From JAFARZ01 sp035651595 (GTDB lineage: Bacteria > Actinomycetota > Actinomycetes > Streptosporangiales > Streptosporangiaceae), in the NCBI GenBank assembly GCA_035651595.1, contig DASRFJ010000343.1, forward strand, positions 1 to 10,953: 10,953 nt of DNA, written 5' to 3'. The notes under the pieces were generated by a model. It was not told where the DNA came from. It saw only the letters and a program-made list of their open reading frames with translations, and ran no database searches. The position numbers were made by a program, and so were the translations under genes. Shown piece by piece: positions 1 through 5,931 of the stretch. Each line of letters opens with the position of its first letter. Position 1 is the stretch's first letter.

Positions 1-406
1 CGATCTCGGTGTCCATTACTTCCTCGAAGCTCGCCGCCCACGGCGAGCTGGCTCCGGCCAGCGTGGTCACGACGCTGATGTGCGCCGGGGGCAGGCGGAA
101 CAGGTTGTCGAAGGTGGCCAGGTCCTGGCGGATGTCGGTGACCTGCGGAGGCGAGATCGCCGGACCCGAGGCGTAGACGATCACGGTCACGGTCTTGCCG
201 CGGCCGTCGATGCCGCGGTCGAGCAGGGGTTGAATGTCGTAGGCGGCCCGGAACTGCTGGGGCGTGTAGCAACTGGGAGGGCTGGTGGCAAGGCAGTTAT
301 TCCCGCCCGGCGCGGCGAGCACGGGGACCGGGGCGCCCGCCGCCACCAGCAGCAGGCCCAGGGCCGCCGTGCAGACGGCTGGCAATGACCAGCGTCGTGC
401 CATCAT
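1..406 (-). CDS. Secreted S53 (sedolisin-like) serine-carboxyl peptidase, 5' part only
   Basis: Partial gene: the first 135 residues are visible and the rest runs off the left edge. The start is the first of two tandem ATGs, preceded by AGGAG six bases upstream. The protein opens with Met-Met-Ala-Arg-Arg and a hydrophobic stretch ending near residue 32, which reads as a Sec signal peptide. It then goes directly into a segment typical of the start of the sedolisin catalytic domain (YTPQQFRAAYDI at about 47-58, then a G-x-G-K-T-V-T-V-I strand). Glu128 and Asp132 stand four apart, as do the catalytic Glu and Asp of the family; the Ser lies outside the window. Known S53 enzymes are acid-active endopeptidases, usually made with a prodomain of 150 or more residues, and none is present here. 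A subtilase-like relative is the alternative. It lies downstream of the sigma/membrane-protein pair on the same strand. Confidence 0.72.
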   Translation of the reverse strand, partial: MMARRWSLPAVCTAALGLLLVAAGAPVPVLAAPGGNNCLATSPPSCYTPQQFRAAYDIQPLLDRGIDGRGKTVTVIVYASGPAISPPQVTDIRQDLATFDNLFRLPPAHISVVTTLAGASSPWAASFEEVMDTEI

Positions 407-496
407 GTCGTTCTCCTGTGCGTCCAGAAAGGTTGTGTTGACCATGTACGGAGCTGGCTGATTGATATCTGGTGGTGGCGAAGCCAGGTAGTCACG

Positions 497-508
497 CCGC
501 CGCGGCGG
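497..508. terminator. GC palindrome between the sigma operon and the peptidase gene
   Basis: CCGCCGCGGCGG is a perfect 12-nt palindrome just past the stop of the membrane-protein gene, flanked on the minus strand by two GTGAC words. It could weaken read-through into the peptidase gene. There is no U-tract, so a terminator role is only a guess. Confidence 0.2.
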
Positions 509-521
509 TCACCTGCTGATG

Positions 522-1169
522 TCAGTGCTGGTTATGCGATCCCCGGATCGCAGTACCCGACGGGGTGGTATGCGCCGCAGGCTGACGGGAAGTGCTGCCG
601 CACGAGAGAGGGGCGTCGTCATTGATCAGCAGCATCCTGGTATATCCAGGGAAGAGCCCGATACTCAGCCGAGTCCCTGGCGGCATCGCCTGGCCGTTGA
701 TCACCATTGCCGACCCGTCAGCCGTGCGCGACGCGTTCACAACCTTGTCGAAGCCGGGTACGCCGGGCCTGGACCGGCAGAAGGTCCCCACCGTGACCAG
801 GGCCGGTATGCCGTGCCGCGCCAGGGCCTGGCGCAGCGCGCCAGGATCCAGCCGCGGGTACTGCGGTCCCTTGTACAGGGTCAGCGTCGTGCTCTCGCCG
901 GGGCCGCTGGTCACCGAGAACGCGGCGAGCCTGACCGGACCCGTGCTCGGCGGCGGCGGGTTGCCGGAACGGGCCGGCGCGGGTCCGCCGAGGGAGAGCG
1001 TCATGGCGGTCGCCGCCGCTGCCGTAGCGGCGGTCACCGCCGTCAGCCCCGACAGCCTGCGGCGGCGACGAACGCGGCCCCTGGCAAAGACCGTCTCCAC
1101 CGGCATGTCCATGCGCAGACCGGAGAAGGAATCGCGGACCTGGCACATCACGTCATCGTGCGCGTTCAT
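522..1169 (-). CDS. Single-pass membrane protein coupled to sigma factor, putative anti-sigma regulator
   Basis: 215 aa. The ATG at 1169 overlaps the sigma gene's TGA (ATGA) and follows a good GGAGG six bases upstream, so the start is firm. A cytoplasmic-looking N-terminus of about 30 residues is followed by a run of arginines (30-38), then an Ala/Thr-rich hydrophobic segment at about 40-61, consistent with one membrane helix in N-in orientation. The remaining 150 residues would be outside the membrane and contain two Cys (in GTFCRS and LSCGS) that could form a disulfide. Its position directly after an ECF sigma gene suggests it senses or restrains that sigma factor. However, I see no HxxxCxxC zinc-anti-sigma motif and recognise no named domain. 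The anti-sigma role is inference from context; a sigma-dependent membrane protein of other function is possible. Confidence 0.72.
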   Translation of the reverse strand: MNAHDDVMCQVRDSFSGLRMDMPVETVFARGRVRRRRRLSGLTAVTAATAAAATAMTLSLGGPAPARSGNPPPPSTGPVRLAAFSVTSGPGESTTLTLYKGPQYPRLDPGALRQALARHGIPALVTVGTFCRSRPGVPGFDKVVNASRTADGSAMVINGQAMPPGTRLSIGLFPGYTRMLLINDDAPLSCGSTSRQPAAHTTPSGTAIRGSHNQH

Positions 1170-1675
1170 CGAATTACCTCCGTTGAGTTCGTGTCCGTGT
1201 TCGCGGGCCGAAGATCCCGGCGCAGCGCCGCGACGGCGCGGGACAGGTGCGCCATCACCGTCCCCGGTGCGATCCCGATGACCTTCGCGGTGGTCTCGGT
1301 GTCCAGATCGAGGAAGATCCGCAGCGCGAGCACCTCGCGCTGGCGGGCCGGCAGCCGCCGCAGCGCGGCCAGCAGCGCGGGGTCCACGGCATCGCCCGGG
1401 CCTGCCGGGGCGGCGGCATCGTGATCGGCCAGTGGCACCTCCCGGCGGCGCCGCCGCCACCAGGACACCCCCAGGTTCACCGCCGTCCGCACCACCCACG
1501 CCTGCGGGGCCGCATGCCGTCGCACCTTGCCCCAGGACATCCACGCCCGGGTAAAGGCCTCAGCGAGGAGTTCCTCGGCCAACTCGCGGTCACCGGTGAC
1601 CGCAGTCACCGCTTTCAGACAGGAATCCCTGCTGAACCGGTAGAAGTCCGCGAACTCGTCTTGTTCGTGCCCCAT
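1166..1675 (-). CDS. RNA polymerase sigma factor, ECF / SigE-like family
   Basis: 169 aa from the ATG at 1675. Region 2 spans about residues 6-80: it begins DEFADFYRFSRDSCLKAV, carries the typical GDRELAEELLAEAFTRAW stretch, and ends in a WWRRRRREV basic patch. Region 4 spans about 105-160, with LRRLPARQREVLALR and a helix-turn-helix around VIGIAPGTVMAHLSRA. Two-domain sigma factors of this size direct RNA polymerase to regulon promoters without a region 3. The gene is coupled to the membrane protein downstream by a 4-nt ATGA overlap. The ribosome site is weak (AGGG one base before the ATG). The frame stays open far upstream, antisense to the oxygenase, but that extension has no sigma homology and low-complexity Arg/Gly content, so the short start is preferred; a TTG a few codons upstream is the alternative. 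Autoregulation is likely for the family, but I could not identify the promoter. Confidence 0.88.
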   Translation of the reverse strand: MGHEQDEFADFYRFSRDSCLKAVTAVTGDRELAEELLAEAFTRAWMSWGKVRRHAAPQAWVVRTAVNLGVSWWRRRRREVPLADHDAAAPAGPGDAVDPALLAALRRLPARQREVLALRIFLDLDTETTAKVIGIAPGTVMAHLSRAVAALRRDLRPANTDTNSTEVIR

Positions 1676-1792
1676 ACCCTGCAAACGCGCCAGCCAGCCG
1701 ATCCACTTACCGCCACGCGCAAAACCTGAAAGGCGCGCGGGCTCCCCCTCGCGCCGTGACGCACGGTTCCCAGGAGACGTACCCCTGTCGTT

Positions 1793-2821
1793 ATGCGAAA
1801 ATATGGAGTTGTGTTCACCAACACGCATCCGGCGTTGCCGGACTTCTGGCATCCCGTTGCGCTGTCCGCCGAAGTCAGCGCCGACCCGGTCGGCGTGCGG
1901 CTGGCCGGCCAGGGCTGGGTGCTGGCGCGCATGGGCGACGGCCAGGTCGCCGCGTTCTGCGACGAGTGCCCGCACCGCCGCGCGCGGCTCTCGGCGGGCG
2001 CGATGGTCGACGGCACGCTCCAGTGCCGGTACCACGGCTGGCGGTACGCGGCCGACGGCAGGTGCGTCGCGATCCCCGCGCTCGGCGACGACGCGTCGAT
2101 CCCGGAGCGGGCGACGCTCCAGCAGCCCGCCGCGGTGGCCGAGCAGGACGGTCTGGTGTGGCTCGCGCCGCGGACCCCTCGCGCGCCGCGGCCGACGCTC
2201 GCGCTGCCGGCGCAACCATTGGCAGGTGACGGCATCGCGACCGTGATGCTGCCCGCGATGCGGGTGCCGGCCAACGGCGCGATCCTGGTGGACAACTTCC
2301 TCGACGAGGCCCATCTGCCGTTCGTGCACGCGGCGACGATCGGCGGTGCGGGGCCGGAGCCGATTCCGCGGGCGGACATCGACCGGCACGGCCTGGCGTT
2401 CACCGCGGTGCGCGAGCACACGTTCACCAACCTGAAGGACCCCGCCGTCAAGGACGGCAGCCGGCCCGCCATCCAGCGGCGCCGGATGACCTACGGGTAC
2501 GCCGCCCCGCTGCACGCCACGCTGCTGCTGGAGTTCCTGGACAGCGGCGGCTGGCAGTACCTCACGTTCACCGTGCAGCCCGAGGACGACCAGGCCTGCC
2601 GGGTTTACCAGACGCTGACCGCGCCCGGGATGACCGACCCCGCGGCGGCCCAGGAGTCGGCCGACTACGAGATGTCGATCTTCGCCGAGGACCTGGACTT
2701 GCAGCGGGCCGCGCTGTCCGGGCTTGAGTTCCCGCTGGACCCGGCCGCCGAGCTGCACACCCGCGCGGATCGGGTCTCGGTCGAATTCCGCCGGGTGCTC
2801 GCCGAAGCGGTCAAGTCCTGA
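1793..2821 (+). CDS. Rieske [2Fe-2S] / non-heme-iron aromatic-ring oxygenase, alpha-subunit type
   Basis: 342 aa. The N-terminal Rieske domain has C58-P-H60, sixteen residues, then C77-x-Y-H80-G-W, the complete [2Fe-2S] ligand set. The C-terminal catalytic domain has N167-x2-D170-x2-H173-x4-H178, which supplies the two His ligands of the mononuclear iron. The third (acidic) ligand is probably in the EDLDLQ segment near residue 300. Length and order resemble the vanillate-demethylase/phthalate-type single-subunit oxygenases more than larger alpha subunits of multimeric dioxygenases. Such enzymes need an electron-donating reductase, and none is encoded here, so the partner is elsewhere. The substrate cannot be read from sequence. 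The ATG at 1793 has AGGAG 16 bases upstream, which is too far for a good site; a GTG at 1811 is an alternative start. It is divergent from the sigma gene across a 117-bp gap. Confidence 0.88.
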   Translation: MRKYGVVFTNTHPALPDFWHPVALSAEVSADPVGVRLAGQGWVLARMGDGQVAAFCDECPHRRARLSAGAMVDGTLQCRYHGWRYAADGRCVAIPALGDDASIPERATLQQPAAVAEQDGLVWLAPRTPRAPRPTLALPAQPLAGDGIATVMLPAMRVPANGAILVDNFLDEAHLPFVHAATIGGAGPEPIPRADIDRHGLAFTAVREHTFTNLKDPAVKDGSRPAIQRRRMTYGYAAPLHATLLLEFLDSGGWQYLTFTVQPEDDQACRVYQTLTAPGMTDPAAAQESADYEMSIFAEDLDLQRAALSGLEFPLDPAAELHTRADRVSVEFRRVLAEAVKS

Positions 2822-2961
2822 TCAGTTGCGCAGTCGCGAGCCGCGCCCGGCACGGCACAAAGGCGTCGGGCGAAGATGGTTTCGAAGCAGCGTGTCGCGT
2901 GCGCTCGCGATGCACACTGCCCACATTGCCCGCTTCTGTCCACCGCTTTCGGCGGCCGGGC

Positions 2962-2981
2962 CGGATCCGGGCAGCGATCCG
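2962..2981. terminator. Hairpin CGGATC / GATCCG before the mobile element
   Basis: A 6-bp perfect stem (2962-2967 with 2976-2981) has an 8-nt loop and is followed by AAATTATT. It could terminate transcription from the oxygenase gene 140 bases upstream, but the stem is short and no clean T-tract follows. Confidence 0.25.
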
Positions 2982-2985
2982 AAAT

Positions 2986-3029
2986 TATTGCGGACAGTTA
3001 CCCACCCAGATTGGACTCTGTTGGCTTAT
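2986..3029. repeat. Left terminal inverted repeat
   Basis: Pairs with 3302-3345. The outer 12 nt and inner 9 nt are identical; the middle differs by substitutions and two one-base shifts. Confidence 0.68.
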
Positions 3030-3095
3030 GCGCACGCACGTATGGCCCGTGCCGGCCGCTGGGCCTGGCCGCCGGGCCTGGCCGTGTGCGCGCAG

Positions 3096-3280
3096 CCTGT
3101 GCCTGGAGTGCAGCGTGCGGCTACCGGGACAGGAGCGCACCCGCAGTCCGTCATCAACGTGGAAGATTTCCCCTTCGTGGAAGTCCGGCCCTCGTGAACG
3201 GGGGTCCCGCTACCACAAAGGGGAAAACCACCACGCTATCGAAGCCCATCAAACCAGCCGCAGACCCACCGGGCAGCCAG
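3096..3280 (+). repeat. 185-nt structured dispersed repeat, copy 1
   Basis: The reverse complement of the last 185 bases of the window (10769-10953) aligns to this segment with about 11 substitutions and no indels, roughly 94% identity. The match probably extends further upstream than can be seen, because the second copy is cut by the window end. Similarity stops abruptly after GGGCAGCCAG at 3280. It contains a large hairpin (3158-3235). Both strands have short frames that stay open in both copies, but the substitutions do not clearly favour synonymous sites in any frame, so a structured RNA or DNA role is more likely than a peptide. Confidence 0.85.
3158..3235 (-). ncRNA. Large imperfect hairpin inside the repeat (candidate structured RNA, copy 1)
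   Basis: The arm at 3158-3180 pairs with 3213-3235: 19 of 23 positions are Watson-Crick. Read as a minus-strand RNA, two more become G-U pairs, giving 21 of 23. The 32-nt loop contains a second small hairpin (3189-3204) around a TTCA loop. Transcription is not shown by sequence, so the RNA call is tentative; a DNA cruciform or recombinase site is an alternative. Confidence 0.4.
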
Positions 3281-3301
3281 CGACCCCGGGCGAACCCCGG
3301 A

Positions 3302-3345
3302 ATAAGCCAACGGGGGTCCAGATTGGGGGGTAGCTGTCCGCAATA
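3302..3345. repeat. Right terminal inverted repeat
   Basis: Reverse-complement partner of 2986-3029; ends CTGTCCGCAATA. Confidence 0.68.
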
Positions 3346-3349
3346 GTCT

Positions 3350-3369
3350 GGCACGCCTTACGGCGTGCC
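3350..3369. terminator. GC hairpin just outside the element's right end
   Basis: GGCACGCC (3350-3357), TTAC, GGCGTGCC (3362-3369) form a perfect 8-bp stem with a tetraloop. It could be a terminator for the oxygenase transcript, now separated from it by the inserted element, or an operator for the small gene downstream. No T-tract follows. Confidence 0.4.
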
Positions 3370-3422
3370 CGGAATGGGCTAGATGTCCTGATTTGGGGAT
3401 TCGGGGATTCGGGATACGAGCG

Positions 3423-3599
3423 GTGCGCTACGGTCGCAAGCGACGCGGCGCGATCATCCTTGGTGTCTATGTGCTGGGCTGGATCCTGGCAATCGTGCTG
3501 ATCGGCATACCGATCCTCATCGGCGCGTGGATCTGGGGGCTGGTGGACGGATATCTATCGGCTCAGCGCTGGAATCTCGCGCACGGGATCGTGAGCTAA
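3423..3599 (+). CDS. Small two-helix membrane protein of unknown function
   Basis: 58 aa from the GTG at 3423. A basic N-terminus (YGRKRRG) leads into a hydrophobic stretch GAIILGVYVLGWILAIVLIG, then PILIGAWIWGLVDGYLSAQRWN, which reads as a second membrane segment followed by an amphipathic tail ending HGIVS. The pattern with Gly-Leu-Val-Asp-Gly-Tyr after a Trp-rich helix resembles small TM2-like actinobacterial proteins; function is unknown. GTG 3423 is chosen because it has GGA eight bases upstream. An in-frame TTG at 3393 would add ten residues from a repetitive GATTCGGG stretch and has no ribosome site. The gene is convergent with the amidohydrolase. Confidence 0.6.
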   Translation: MRYGRKRRGAIILGVYVLGWILAIVLIGIPILIGAWIWGLVDGYLSAQRWNLAHGIVS

Positions 3600-3628
3600 A
3601 CCCGCCATTCGCGGCGATTTATTAAGGT

Positions 3629-3650
3629 GGCCGCTTTTACCGGCGCGGCC
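3629..3650. terminator. Possible bidirectional terminator between convergent genes
   Basis: GGCCGC (3629-3634) and GCGGCC (3645-3650) form a 6-bp GC stem with a 10-nt loop in the 52-bp gap between the small membrane protein and the amidohydrolase. For the minus-strand gene it is followed by a short AT-rich stretch (ACCTTAATAAAT), but no classic U-run. Confidence 0.35.
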
Positions 3651-3651
3651 G

Positions 3652-4896
3652 TCAAGACGACCTGACCACCACGCCGTTCTGCACGACGAGCGGCATGTGC
3701 GCGGCCGGGTCGGCCAGCACGCCGATGTCCGCGAGCGGATCGGCGTCGAGCACGACCGCGTCCGCGTACGTGCCGACCGCGAGCGTGCCCAGGTCCCCGG
3801 CCGCGCCGAGCAGGTCGGCGGCCACGGTCGTCGCGGCGCGGATCACGTCAAGCGGCTGCTGGACCTGCGCGCGGATCCGGAACTCCTCGCTCTGGTGCCG
3901 GTGCATGCCGCCGAGCAGGTCGGTGCCGTACACCAGGCGAACCCCGCCGTTGTGCGCGCGCTCGAGCGCGCTCAGGCCGGCGTCCAGGACCTCGTCCACC
4001 TTGTGCCAGCTGACCTCGGGAAGGCCGAACTCCCTGCCCTCCTTCTTCAGCGCCCAGTACGTGACCAGGGTCGGCACCAGGTACGCGCCGCGGTCGACGA
4101 GCAGCGCGATGCTCGACTCGTCGATCAGGTTGCCGTGCTCGATCGACCGGATGCCGGCCTGGACCGCGCGGTTCACCGCCCGCGCCGTGTAGGCGTGCGC
4201 GGCGACGTACCGGTTCGCGGCCTGCGCCTCCTCGACGACCGCGCACAGCTCGTCCATCGAGTACTGCACCGAGTCGATCCGGTCGGTCGGCGAGGCGACG
4301 CCGCCGGACGCCATGACCTTGATGTGGTAGGCGCCGGTGCGCAGTTCGTCCCGCGCGGCGGCGCGCACCGCGTCGACGCCGTCCGCGATGCGGCAGTCCA
4401 TACTGAGGTGCGCGTGGGATGCGTCACCGGGGCCGCGGCCGTCGCCGTGCCCGCCGGTCTGGCTCAGCGCGCGGCCGCCGAAGTACAGCCGGGGTCCCCT
4501 TATCAACCCCTCGGCCTGCGCGTTCGCCAGGCCGTGGTCGCCGCCGGCCACGTCGCGCACGGTGGTGAAGCCGCGGTCCAGCATGCCGCCCATGATCCGC
4601 GCCGCCTGCGCCGCGATGTAGTACGGCGACGTGACGCTCATCGCCGCGAGGTTGGCGGTGAACGCCGTGACGTGCACGTGCGCGTCGATCAGGCCGGGGA
4701 GGACGAACGCACCGCGCAGGTCGCGGACTTCCGCGCCGGGCGGAACGACAAGGCCGGGACCGGCCTCCGCGATCCGGCCGCCGACCGCGAGCAGGTCACC
4801 CTCGGTGTACTCGCCGGTCGCCGGGTTCAGCACGCGGCCGTTGCGCAGCAGCAGGGGTTTTCCAGAGGGCTGGGTCACAACCCCCAGTGTTATCAC
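3652..4896 (-). CDS. Metal-dependent amidohydrolase family enzyme (prolidase-like dipeptidase group)
   Basis: 414 aa. Amidohydrolase-superfamily ligands are all present: H73-x-H75 in LPGLIDAHVHV, K193 in HIKVMASGG (the likely carboxylated lysine), H234 in AAHAYT, H254 in SIEHGN and D326 in VYGTDLLGG. The order and the GGDHG/TGGHGDG loops resemble the group that includes Xaa-Lys/Arg/Pro dipeptidases. N- and C-terminal segments (RNGRVLNPATGEY; GTYADAVVLDADPL) form the small beta-sandwich domain. Other substrates (amides, esters, lactones) are possible. The GTG at 4896 overlaps the upstream TGA as GTGA, suggesting translational coupling to the XRE/ImmA gene. A GTG at 4878 (MTQPSGK...) is an alternative start, and neither has a good ribosome site. 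No signal peptide is seen, so the enzyme is probably cytoplasmic. Confidence 0.88.
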   Translation of the reverse strand: MITLGVVTQPSGKPLLLRNGRVLNPATGEYTEGDLLAVGGRIAEAGPGLVVPPGAEVRDLRGAFVLPGLIDAHVHVTAFTANLAAMSVTSPYYIAAQAARIMGGMLDRGFTTVRDVAGGDHGLANAQAEGLIRGPRLYFGGRALSQTGGHGDGRGPGDASHAHLSMDCRIADGVDAVRAAARDELRTGAYHIKVMASGGVASPTDRIDSVQYSMDELCAVVEEAQAANRYVAAHAYTARAVNRAVQAGIRSIEHGNLIDESSIALLVDRGAYLVPTLVTYWALKKEGREFGLPEVSWHKVDEVLDAGLSALERAHNGGVRLVYGTDLLGGMHRHQSEEFRIRAQVQQPLDVIRAATTVAADLLGAAGDLGTLAVGTYADAVVLDADPLADIGVLADPAAHMPLVVQNGVVVRSS

Positions 4897-5921
4897 ACGG
4901 CCGTAAGCGTCAACCCGAACACATGGCCGCGCAGCTCAGCGGCGCCGATGCCCAGGTCGGCGGCGATCCTGGCGGGGGTCAGGCCTTCGGCGCGCAGCTC
5001 GCGGAACACCTTGCCCAGCACCTGGGACGACTCGCGGGTGATGCCGTGCGGCTCCGCGCGCTTGTAGCCGAGCCGGCCGAGCTGCACGCACGCGGTCCGG
5101 TACCCCCAGTCGGTGAGCAGGCCCAGCTCGTGCAGCCGGTGGGTCAGCGCCATCGCCGCGACGTTCCAGGCCTGTTTTGCGTTGATGATGCGGTCGACCG
5201 GGGCGTTGCGCAGGCCCGCCGCGAGCACGCTGGCCCGCGGCATGAGGAACGCGGCGGCGAACCGGTTCGCCTCCACCTCGGCGGCCGGGCGCTCCGACGC
5301 GACCTGGTGCTCGCCGTGCAGCACCAGGTGGCCAAGTTCATGCGCCGCGTCGAACCGGCCGCGCTCGCCGCTTTTGCCGGTGCTGAGGAAGACGAACGGC
5401 TGCCCGTGCCAGTACAGCGAATACGCGTCGAGCTCGTCGTTCTCCGCGGTCAGCGAGTAGATCCTGGCGCCGTGCGCCTCCAGCAGATGCAACATGTTGC
5501 CGATGGGCCGCTCCCCCAGGCCCCATCTGGCCCGGGTGATCTCCGCGGCGGTCTCCGGATCCTGGCCGGTCAGGCTCGGGATGTCGGCGTCCGGTAGCCG
5601 GAACCTGGCCTCGATCCAGTCGTTGATCAGCAGCGCTACCCGCCCCGCGGCGAGCGCCCGGTCGCGCTGGCGCGCGGTCATCTTGCTGAGCGCGCGGAAG
5701 CTGACCGCATCCGCCGGGATCTCGTCCACGTCCGGCGCGATGAGGAATTCTTTTGTGGTGCCGAGCGCGTTGGCGAGCAGGCCTTGTGTCTCCTCGGACG
5801 GCGTCTGGTGGCCGTTTTCGTACACCGAGATGCTGTGCGTGCTCAGGCCGGTGAGCGCGGACAGCTGGGTGAGCGTGAGGCCACGCCGTTTGCGGGCGAT
5901 GACCAGCCGGGACGGGGTCAT
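4893..5921 (-). CDS. XRE-family regulator fused to ImmA/IrrE metallopeptidase domain
   Basis: 342 aa. Residues 5-60 form a helix-turn-helix DNA-binding domain of Cro/C1 type (RGLTLTQLSALTGLSTHSISVYENG). Residues about 90-235 form the ImmA/IrrE peptidase domain, with the zinc motif H194-E-L-G-H198 and a likely third ligand at E217 in VEANRFAAAFLMP. A C-terminal segment (REL...LTPARIAADLGIGAAELRG) looks like a second small helix-turn-helix. In the family, such proteins are repressors or anti-repressor proteases that cleave a partner; the peptidase residues are intact, so activity is plausible. The gene follows the 211-aa gene by ten bases with no clear ribosome site and overlaps the amidohydrolase start, so all three look co-transcribed. 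The cleavage target is unknown; the adjacent 211-aa protein is a candidate. Confidence 0.9.
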   Translation of the reverse strand: MTPSRLVIARKRRGLTLTQLSALTGLSTHSISVYENGHQTPSEETQGLLANALGTTKEFLIAPDVDEIPADAVSFRALSKMTARQRDRALAAGRVALLINDWIEARFRLPDADIPSLTGQDPETAAEITRARWGLGERPIGNMLHLLEAHGARIYSLTAENDELDAYSLYWHGQPFVFLSTGKSGERGRFDAAHELGHLVLHGEHQVASERPAAEVEANRFAAAFLMPRASVLAAGLRNAPVDRIINAKQAWNVAAMALTHRLHELGLLTDWGYRTACVQLGRLGYKRAEPHGITRESSQVLGKVFRELRAEGLTPARIAADLGIGAAELRGHVFGLTLTAV

Positions 5922-5931
5922 GGCGGGCGGC

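Larger units (their letters stand above)
2986..3345. mobile_element. MITE-like element with ~44-nt terminal inverted repeats
   Basis: The left end at 2986-3029 and the reverse complement of 3302-3345 begin with the same 12 bases (TATTGCGGACAG) and finish with the same nine (TTGGCTTAT). They match at 34 of 44 positions without gaps, and better with two small gaps. If the outermost TA on each side is counted as target duplication, the element proper is 2988-3343 (356 bp) and starts and ends TTGCGGACAG/CTGTCCGCAA. A TA duplication is the signature of IS630/Tc1-mariner-type transposition. No transposase frame fits inside, so the element would be non-autonomous. It carries the structured 185-nt module at 3096-3280. 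Family assignment is inference; the inverted ends are seen directly. Confidence 0.68.
2822..3422. other. Long non-coding stretch between the oxygenase and a small membrane protein
   Basis: About 600 bases with no convincing protein gene. The first 164 bases show only a hairpin (2962-2981). Next comes the terminal-inverted-repeat element at 2986-3345 with its structured core, and then a GC hairpin at 3350-3369. Open frames across this stretch have no ribosome site and recognisable homology in none. Confidence 0.6.

Noticed and set aside
438..468. TTGACC followed about 17-19 bases later by TGATAT, a plus-strand promoter-like pair
   Set aside because: There is no plus-strand gene downstream; the minus-strand peptidase and membrane-protein genes occupy this region. 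Probably chance.
1748..1770. GGAACC on the minus strand upstream of the sigma gene, like an ECF -35 element
   Set aside because: No GTC/GTT-type -10 element occurs at the expected 16-18 base spacing, so an autoregulatory promoter is not supported.
1676..2758. Long minus-strand open frame continuing upstream of the sigma factor, antisense to the oxygenase
   Set aside because: The translation is Arg/Gly/Pro-rich low complexity with no homology, while the plus strand has a complete Rieske oxygenase. It is a GC-bias shadow.
3061..3084. Two tandem GGGCCTGGCCG units
   Set aside because: Under two full 13-nt units in a very GC-rich stretch; too short to call a meaningful tandem repeat.
2876..3346. 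Several overlapping open frames across the mobile element and repeat
   Set aside because: No ribosome sites and no recognisable domains. Differences between the two repeat copies are not concentrated at synonymous positions in any frame.
3393..3422. TTG start extending the small membrane protein
   Set aside because: No ribosome site, and the extension is a repetitive GATTCGGG stretch; GTG 3423 is better supported.
3697..5067. 456-codon plus-strand open frame opposite the amidohydrolase
   Set aside because: The minus strand encodes all amidohydrolase metal ligands. The plus-strand product has no recognisable domain and overlaps two real genes.
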